64,000 nt of DNA from Euonymus europaeus (lineage: Eukaryota; Streptophyta; Magnoliopsida; Celastrales; Celastraceae). The stretch covers positions 13,105,001 through 13,169,000 of the forward strand of contig OY756971.1 in the NCBI GenBank assembly GCA_963580455.1. Reading direction: 5' to 3'. Positions 56,281-64,000 of the stretch are shown here, piece by piece. The translations under genes were made by a program, and so were the position numbers. The notes beneath the pieces are model-generated. The model did not search any database, was not told the DNA's origin, and saw nothing but the letters and a program-made list of their open reading frames with translations. Every line of letters starts with the position of its first letter. Within the stretch, counting starts at the first letter, position 1.

Positions 56281-58525
56281 ATGGCATCAGTTCCTCCAAG
56301 CATTTTGATTTTGAAGCATGAGTCATTAAGTTCATTGATGAGAGTTGTTTATGGTATGAATTTCATGAGTTTGGTCAATTTCGTGTGTGCTAAATGGAAT
56401 TTTCTGGCTTATTTACCTGGACATTCTGAGTGCATGGTTGATAATGATGAAGATTTGAACAATTTATTATCTCTTGCTCGTAATGTTTCTATGGGTCATG
56501 TTGATGTTTTGGTGAAAAGAGGTTGTTTACAAGCATTAGCTTCTAATGTTCATGTTTCTGGTGGTATTGAGTCTTCTAGTTCTTTAGTTGATAGTTCCAC
56601 TGCTTATAATGATGAATTTGAGCAAGAGTCGAATTCTATATTGGCTTTTGGAAATAATAAGGGGAAGACTTTACTTACTTCTTGTTGGTCAGCTGGTATC
56701 TGCCATGTAGGGCAGTGTTTTAGTGGTGGTGTTACTGAATTTTGCAATGTTTTGTTGAAGTCTGGAATTGAGGTTGGTTTTGAGTATGTTTTGATAAAGA
56801 ATGACAAGTCGAGGGTTACTGTTGAATGTAAATATAAGATTTCAAAAGGTTGTCAATGACGTGTTCATGCATCAGTAGAGAAGTCAAATGACTTCTTTTT
56901 ATTAGGTCATTCAACAATATGCATACTTGTGGTTCTGTCATTTGTACTAGTAGGGACAGCTGAATGGGGTCTGATATTGTCGTCGGCGTTATTGTTGATC
57001 GATCGTATATCTACTGTTCCTCTAGTTCGTCCAACTGATATTTTAAAGGAAATTAAATTGGATTATGGTTTGGATGTTAGTTACTTTACTGCATGGTATG
57101 GTGTTGAAAAAGCTAAGAGGATGAAATATGGTGAACATAGTTCTTCCTTTGATTTGTTACAGTTTTATTTTGAGGAAGCTAATGCTTGTAAACCGAGTTC
57201 ACATTTTGAGATTGAATGTGATGCTGTTAGTGGGTGTTTCAAGAGATGTTTTGTTTCATTTGGTGCATCGATCTCAGGCTTCAACTTTTGTCGTCCTTTA
57301 CTTTTTCTTGACAGGACATTTTTGAAAGGGCACTATAAGGGGAACCTTCTTGTTGCTACTGCAAAAGACGGTGAAGAAGGTAACCAACCATCTGTTTATA
57401 TTTTACAGATAAATATACATTCTACAGATAAATATATATATTCTGAGTTTTATTTATTTTTGTTTGTTTGTTTATTTGTGTAGGGATATTTGTGGTTGTA
57501 TTTGCAATTTTTTTGGTTGAGGATGAAGATAATTGGTTATGGTTTTTGAGATTATTGAAGCCCCATATTGATTGCACAAGGAACTTAACTTTTATGAGTG
57601 ATGATCATTCTGGTATTCTTAATGGTGTTAGAAATATTTTTCCTTCTGCTCACCATTCTTTTTGTCTTATGCATATGAAGGGACATTTGAAGGATAGATT
57701 GAAAGGTTATAGTAGGTCTCTTAGGGAAATGATTGTTAAGAAGTTCGAAAAATGTGTTTTTGTAACAAGTAGAATTGCATTTCATGACTGTATGCAAGAA
57801 CTTTTATCTGCTGGTAGTGCCAATGTTGCTAGTTTTATAGAGGATGCTCCAGCAACACTTTGGGCTAATGCATATTTGGCTAGCAATCGTTATGGTGAGA
57901 TGTATTCAAATTTGACTGAGCCATTCAATTCTTTGATTTATGAATATCGTTCTTTACCCATCACAAACTTGGTTGATAAGATTCGTTGGAAGTTTATGGA
58001 TCGGATATCAAGTAAAAGAGATATTGTAAAGACATAAATTCAGTTTTATGTCCTTCTAAGAAGAAGAAAATTCAAACATTTTTTAAGGAGGGTTGTCCTT
58101 GGGTTGTTAGTGCATCCAGTGTTGAAGTATTTGAGGTACATTCAACTCCTGTTGAGGTGGTTAATATTTTACAAAGGGTTTATTCGTGTGGAAGATGGCA
58201 AATAAATGGTTTCCTATGTTCCCATGCACTTGCGGTTTTGTCCAATAGTGGAAAAGTCATATATGATTATGTTGAGAATTACTTTCATGCTACATTTTAT
58301 GTTGGATGCTACTCACAGTCCATATTTCCAGTCCAAATGGTATGGAAAGTGGATGGAAAGAATGCAGATGCACTTATTTTCCTTCCTAAGTCAAAGAAAC
58401 AGCCAGGAAGGCCCAAGAAGAAGAGAATCAGATCTGTTGGAGAGAGCATTCCTAGAAAGATCAAGTGCGAAAGTTGTGGGCAGATTGGGAATCACAATAA
58501 GAGAAGTTGCAATGGCGCATTATGA
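56281..58525 (+). pseudogene. MULE transposase with one intron, broken by a stop and frameshifts
   Basis: It starts MASVPPSILILKHESL. The N-terminal part (VCAKWNFLAYLPGHSE, DNDEDLNNLLSLARN) matches the leading domain of MULE transposases. TGA at 56857-56859 and a frameshift near 56915-56930 interrupt it. The catalytic region follows: LFLDRTFLKGHYKGNL with the first Asp (DRT where DGT is usual), VEDEDNWLWFLRLL, MSDDHSGILNGV with the second Asp, and HHSFCLMHMKGHLKD. An intron of 104 bp, 57380-57483, joins GEE to GIFVVVFAIF exactly in frame. A frameshift at about 58035 precedes the SWIM-type segment (YSCGRWQINGFLCSH, one Cys missing) and the knuckle CESCGQIGNHNKRSC. The terminal repeats of the element are not identified. 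Confidence 0.9.
57380..57483 (+). other. Intron of the MULE transposase
   Basis: Donor GAAG|GTAACC, T-rich tract, acceptor TTGTGTAG|GGAT. Splicing restores the transposase frame across GEE-GIFVV, so it is well supported. The tract contains two copies of TTCTACAGATAAATAT-like sequence. Confidence 0.8.
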
Positions 58526-59545
58526 TAGAATTGTAATTCACTTTTTTGAATTCTTGGACTACTCATTATATGTAATTTCAGTATTTCTACTCTTTTACTT
58601 TGTTGTTTGTTGGACACCATATATTTTTTTAGTAATGAAAAGTTGTATTGTTATGTAGAAAAACAGTTCTACAGTGCAAAATAAGTTCTACGGAGAAAAA
58701 TAACTTGTACAGATAAAAATGAGTTTAACATTGATGAAGTGTTCAACAAAGAAGTGGTTTATCGAATTCGTTGCCCTTTAAGTTTAACAATTATTGTTTT
58801 GGTTGAAGCATTGACATTTGATATACAGGCCCGTTATGGGTTAGCAAATCCGATACACAAGCCCGTTAGGGTTTAGCGAATCTGATACCCTTAGGGTTTA
58901 ACACTTACTGTTTAGGTTACAGAATGAAAAACCGATACACGAATCCGTTAGGGTTTAGCGAATCTGAAACCTTTAAGGTTTAACTAGAAGAAGAAGTTCT
59001 TCCTCCTTGTAGAGCTTGAGAAGAGCCCAAGTTGGATTACCCTCAACTTCTATTTGTAGATTGGAAGGCTGATTCACCTCAACATTCGACATTGGATTTG
59101 ATCTCTAAACTCCTCTTCCTTATTGGTTTTTCATTTTATTATCGCATTTGGATTTATAGTTCTAGTTTAATCTACTTGAATATTTCCATTCCGATTTAGT
59201 TTGTGCTTGAACGTTTTATGTTATGTTTTACATTTTATTATGTTGTGCTTATTTCCATTTTGATTTTCTGCAGTAGTTTAGTATTTAATTCTCATTTCGT
59301 ATATTAGGGTTTAGTTCAATCAATCACCCCAAGAGGGAAAACCGAATCTAACCAATGGTTAGTGCAATTTTGCCACACTTAACATTGTGAATACCATATT
59401 TAATTAAGTAATTAGGTTAATAATCCATAGACCCAAGCCGAAACCAAAAGTCTTTGTGAGACGATTTGGGATTCACTCCTATTATTACTTTGACAAACCT
59501 ACACTTGGGAAAGCGTTAATCCACTAACCTATTTTGGGCGAGTCA
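58526..59545 (+). repeat. 5' LTR of a second Athila-type element (start not resolved)
   Basis: The right end is set by the PBS: GAGTCA at 59540-59545 is followed by AGTTTTTGGCGCC, the same LTR-PBS junction as in the element at 37254. The partner LTR lies beyond the window, so the left border is unknown but must lie after the MULE end at 58525. Three diverged copies of a TACAnGCCCGTTAGGGTT-like unit lie at about 58819, 58852 and 58935. Confidence 0.6.
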
Positions 59546-59551
59546 AGTTTT

Positions 59552-59570
59552 TGGCGCCGTTGCCAGGGAC
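59552..59570 (+). other. Primer binding site of the second Athila-type element
   Basis: TGGCGCCGTTGCCAGGGAC, differing from the other Athila PBS by one base in the tail (CCAGGG versus CCGGGG). Confidence 0.85.
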
Positions 59571-59661
59571 TTTTGTCCTTCGATTCGGGTCTTCCTTTAT
59601 TTTATTTTATTTTTATTGTGTTCTTAAATTTCTACTCTACTTTGTGATTGCTTGATGTTGC

Positions 59662-60447
59662 ATGTCTTGGGTTAGAGACGATCATAATAGGTTGCATAGG
59701 ACATCTAGCAATACAAGTAGCATTGTTAGTCTTGAAACTGATTTTGCATCTCTGACTTCTGAAAGTGATTCTGAGCTTGGTTTGCCTATTTTATTTGACG
59801 AAGAAGTTTGTGAAAACATGGCTAATCCTGCACCACGTACTCTTAAGGATTTTATTCAGCCCACTCGCACTACTACTCCTTCATGCATCATATGACCTGA
59901 AAATGCACCTCAATTTTCTGTTAAGCATGGCATGATGTCAGTGATACCTCAGTTCCATGGCATGGATTCTGAGAGCCCTTACCAACATCTTACTGATTTT
60001 GAGTTGGCTTGCACTACTTTCATTAATAGGGCTAACACTGATGAGTATGTTAGATTGCGTTTGTTTCCTTTCTCTTTGAAGGATAAGGCTAAGTTGTGGT
60101 TTAATCAATTGAGAGCTAATTCTATTACTAGTTGGGTTGATATGCAACGTGAGTTCTTACAAAAATTCTTTCCATTTCAGAGAACTCAAATGATTCAAGA
60201 GAAAATAGCTCAATTCACTCAGAAGCATGATGAGACTTTCCAAGCTAGTTGGGACCGCTTCAAGGAGTTGTTAAATATTTGTCCCCATCATGGCTATGAG
60301 TCTTGGAGAGTTGTCAACTACTTTTATACGGGTCTGACTCCGGAGTGCAAACAATTTGTGCAAACTATGTGCAATGGAGAATTCTTTGATAAAGAGCCAG
60401 ACGCCGCATTGGATTTCTTTGATTATCTTGGAGAGAGTGCTAGCTAG
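59662..60447 (+). pseudogene. Gag N-terminal and capsid part of the second Athila-type element
   Basis: The frame starts MSWVRDDHNRLHRT at 59662. A TGA at 59893-59895 interrupts it, then it continues with QFHGMDSESPYQHLTDFE, LRLFPFSLKDKAKLWFN and FLQKFFPFQRTQMIQ, the gag capsid pattern. TAG at 60445-60447 ends the open part, and the same frame then continues with gag and pol to the window edge. The two stops are single codons in an otherwise open frame. Confidence 0.92.
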
Positions 60448-63400
60448 TGGAATACAAGAACTGACAGAATTGCTATAGCTGCTCAACCTTTGAGAACCAT
60501 CCCGAGTGGTGGTAAATATGAGTTGAAGGAAGATGTGGATGTTCAGGCTAAGCTAGCTACTTTGTCTAGAAGACTAGAGATTATGGAGTTGGGAAAAGTC
60601 AAGGAAGTGAAAACGGTGGAGTCATGTAACTTATGTGCTGATTCTAGCCACAAGACTCAAGATTGCCCTATCATGCCTATGATGGAGAATGGAATGGACC
60701 AATTGCAAGCTGCAAATTGGGTCAACAAGATGAACAATCCTTATTCCAACACATACAATCCGGGGTGGAGGAACCATCCTAACTTTTCATGGAGGAATGA
60801 TCAACAAGGACAATCTTCACAGAGTTATCCACAACAGATTGCTCCTCCACAGCAGTTTCAGCATACTCAGAGTTATCTTCATCCAATAGCACCTCCTGGT
60901 TTTCCTCTTCAACAACCAGTTGCTCCACCCAAGAAGTCTCTAGATGATACCATAGCACAGATGGCTACTACTTTTCAGCAGTTCATGCAGGTTCAGGCTA
61001 CTACAAACAATCAGAACACACAAGCCATTAATGACTTGCGAGGAACAATTCAGAAAATGAATACCACTTTGAGCACTCTTGAGAAGGGAAAGTTTCCAGC
61101 TCAACCTCAACCAAATCCTACGGTCTATAAACAACAGTCTCAACAGCATGTTCATAATGTTTCTGGAGATGGTTTTGAAACTACCAAAGCAGTTACCACT
61201 TTGAGGAGTGGGAAGCAGGTTTCTAGACCTGAGGCCCCTATTGATTCTCAGCATTCTAGTCCTTCTCTTGTGGGTGCACCTGATGTGGTTGAGGTAGGAA
61301 AGGAAGTAGAGGGAGAGGAAGATAAAGAAAATTCAGAATTGAAGACTCCATCTGTGGTAGAGAAAGAAAATGAGAGGATTTATCGACCTACTGTTCCTTA
61401 TCCACATAGATTGAGAGTTGGGCAGATGAACAAGCATCATACTGAGATTCAGGAGATTTTCAAGCAAGTGAAGCTCAACATTCCACTTTTAGATGCTATT
61501 CAACAAATCCCTTCCTATGCTAAGTTCTTGAAGGACTTATGTACTGCAAAGAGGAAGGTGAATGTGACCAAGAAGTCTTTTCTAGTTGAAGAAGTTGGAG
61601 CTTTGATTATGAGTGATACTCCTCAGAAGCTGCGTGATCCTAGATCACCTACTATCTCTATTGTGATTGGGGAAAAAAGGCTTGAAAATGCCTTACTTGA
61701 TTTGGGGAGTAGTGTGAATTTGTTGCCATTATGGGTTTATGAACAGCTCGATATTGGAGAATTGAAGCAGACACCCATGCTTTTGCAGATGGCAGATAGA
61801 ACAGTCAAGACACCCAAGGGAGTTGTGGAAGATGTCTTAGTGCAAGTGAATAAATTTTACTATCCTGTGGACTTTGTAGTCCTAGAGATGCCACATCCTA
61901 CTTCACTTCTTGTTAGTGCTCCTATCATTCTTGGGCGTCCTTTCCTTGCTACTACAAATGCTTTGATCAATTGCAAGAGTGGAATGCTCAAGATTTCTTT
62001 TGGCAATATGACATTTGAGACGAATGTCTTCACTGCTTGCAAGATGCCTAGTGACTGTGATGATTCAGAGTTGCAAACAATAGATTGTGTTCAGAGTTTT
62101 AGCCCATCAGTTTTATATTCTGTTCTTGATTCTGAGAGTGTATATGAGGATGCATATCCTAAGAAATCTAGCCAAATTGATGATATAGAAGATGATTTGG
62201 ATGATCTTGATCCTATCTTATTGGATGAGCCTTGTGATATTGATGATTCAGCTAAGTTGGAGGATGTGAGCTACATTGGTAGATGGCGGGGACCAAACTT
62301 TGAGATTCTTGATCCACCCGAGGAATTGAAGCCATCCATTGTGAAGACTCCCACTCTTGAGCTGAAAAAGCTTCCTGAAGATTTGAAATATATTTTCCTT
62401 GGTCCAGAAGAGGGTACATTCCCTGTTGTTATTTCATCTCAGCTCACTCCTGAGCAAGAAACCAGCTTGGTAGCGGTTTTACAAAAGCCCAAGGGAGCTA
62501 TTGGCTGGACCATTGCAGACATCAAGGGTATTGACCCTAATATTTGTACTCACAGCATTTTTTTGGAGGGAGATCCTACACCAGTGAGAGATGCACAGAG
62601 GAGACTCAACCCTGCCATGAAAGAAGTTGTGAAGAAGGAGGTTTTGAAGCTGTTAGCAGTTGGAATCATTTATCCTATCTCCGACAGTAAGTGGGTGAGT
62701 CCCACACAGGTAGTCCCTAAGAAATCTGGTTTAACTGTCATTGAAAATGCTTTGGGTGATTTAATTCCTACTAGGAAAGTGACTGGATGGCGCATGTGCA
62801 TAGACTACCGAAAACTAAATTCGGTTAGTCGCAAAGACCATTTCCCATTGCCCTTTCTTGACCAAATTTTGGAAAAAGTTGCTGGAAATGAGTTTTATTG
62901 CTTTTTAGATGGTTTTTCTGGTTATTATCAAATTGCCATATCTCTAGAGGACCAAGAAAAAGCCACCTTCACTTGCCCTTTTGGCACATTTGCCTTTAGG
63001 AGGATGCCATTTGGTTTATGCAATGCCCCTGCCACATTCCAACGTTGCATGATGAACATTTTTTCTGACATGCTTGAGGACATGTGTGAAGTTTTTATGG
63101 ATGATTTTTCTGTGTTCGGATGCTCTTTTGATGTGTGCTTGAAAAATCTAAATGTTGTGTTGACTAGATGTGAAGAAAAGAATTTGTTGCTTAATTGGGA
63201 AAAATGTCAGTTTATGGTGACTAGTGGGTTGGTGCTTGGACATTTAGTGTCAAAACGTGGTATAGAGGTCGATAGGGCTAAGATAGAATTGATTTCTCAA
63301 TTGCCTATTCCTAGGACTGTGAAGGATATTCGCTCTATTCTTGGTCATGCCGGCTTCTACCGACGTTTTATTCAAGGCTTTAGTGCTATCACCAAACCAT

Positions 63401-64000
63401 TGTGTGCTTTATTGCAAAATGATACTGAATTTGTTTGGTCTAATGAATGTCAATATGCTTTTGAGACTCTAAAGAAACACTTGACAGTTGCTCCTATCAT
63501 GCAATCTCCTAGGTGGGATTTACCATTTGAACTTATGATCGATGCTAGTGATTTTGCTCTAGGTGCTGTTTTAGGTCAAAGAATTGATGGTAAACCTTAT
63601 GTGATTTATTATGCAAGTAAAACATTGAATGATGCACAGAAGAATTACACCACCACTGAAAAGGAATTGCTTGCTGTTGTGTTTGCTTTAGATAAATTCC
63701 GTTCTTATATCATTGGTTCTCCTATCACCATCTTTACTAACCACTCTGCTTTGAAGTATTTGTTGCAAAAGAAAGATGCTAAACCCAGGTTGATACGTTG
63801 GATTTTATTGCTTCAAGAGTTTGACATCACTATCAAGGATAAGAAAGGTGTCGAGAATGTGGTAGCTGACCATCTGTCTAGATTGCAGCTACCCGAGTCT
63901 CATACTTCTCCACCTTTGCATGATGATTTTCCGGATGAGCATCTCTTGGTTGTGTCGCGTGCACCTTGGTTTGCGGATATTGTGAATTACCTTGTCTCGG
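60448..64000 (+). CDS. Gag-pol (knuckle, protease, RT, RNase H) of the second Athila-type element, open to the edge
   Basis: This 1184-codon stretch has no stop and runs off the window. It contains a knuckle-like CNLCADSSHKTQDC (about 60627-60670), a Gln/Pro-rich linker (60800-60930), TLRSGKQV, protease with LDLGSSVNLLPLWVYEQL (about 61700) and GRPFL, RT with WRMCIDYRKLNS, FMDDFSVFG at about 63100, and RNase H with [35 protein letters not shown] and VVADHLSRL. The integrase start (ADIVNYLV) is reached at the edge. The catalytic RT and RNase H residues seen are intact. Together with the frame from 59662 this is one gag-pol gene with two stops. Confidence 0.95.

Larger units (their letters stand above)
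59546..64000 (+). mobile_element. Second Athila-type Ty3/gypsy element, 3' part beyond window
   Basis: PBS, gag, protease, RT and RNase H follow on the plus strand and run off the edge, with integrase and 3' LTR outside. Motifs TLRSGKQV, DLGSSVNLLP and FMDD place it in Athila, like 37254-47872, but its proteins differ clearly, so it is a separate family. The coding frame is nearly whole. Confidence 0.92.

Overview
This is a window of a eudicot-type plant nuclear genome made almost entirely of transposable elements. The evidence is plant-specific retrotransposon lineages (Tat and Athila Ty3/gypsy, Copia, L1-type LINE), a tRNA-derived SINE, Mutator-like (MULE) transposases with plant-type introns, AT-rich spacers, and no operons or bacterial signals. 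No complete, ordinary host gene is visible. The only host-like coding pieces are the terminal exon of an IspD-like (MEP pathway) gene at 54315-54383 and an intron-containing gene of unknown function on the minus strand at 36729-48935.

Layout. 1-6914: minus-strand Tat-lineage Ty3/gypsy element whose left (3') end lies outside the window. Its gag-pro-RT-RH-aRH and integrase frames are long and open. 6915-8300: spacer with the first copy of a 0.58 kb duplicated segment. 8300-12704: decayed L1-type LINE (+), cut off by 12705-16995, a minus-strand Ty3/gypsy remnant with a 2.27 kb LTR, an intact small ORF next to the LTR and a gag scrap. 17000-20996: AT-rich spacer with the second copy of the duplicated segment, a decayed unrecognised ORF, and a SINE with a perfect 12-bp target duplication.

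20997-35385: a minus-strand Copia element split by a complete 9.3 kb Tat element (23548-32840, TSD GATCC). The inner Tat element carries, on the strand opposite its gag-pol, a gene with its own TATA box and probable introns. 35410-36316: C-terminal half of a MULE transposase (+), converging on an intron-containing minus-strand gene. That gene is itself split by a complete 10.6 kb Athila-type element (37254-47872, TSD TTTCT).

48950-56280: AT-rich spacer with a palindromic MITE, a perfect 28-bp palindrome, degenerate repeat fields, the IspD-like exon and a 196-bp-period duplication. 56281-58525: a second MULE transposase, broken by a stop and frameshifts. 59546-64000: the 5' half of a plus-strand Athila-type element whose gag-pol frame is open to the window edge except for two stops.

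History. LTR comparison by eye gives about 6% divergence for the inner Tat element and about 2% for the Athila element at 37254, so the Athila insertion is the younger. Most premature stops in the retroelements can be explained by C-to-T change at sites that plants methylate. All counts and alignments were made by eye.
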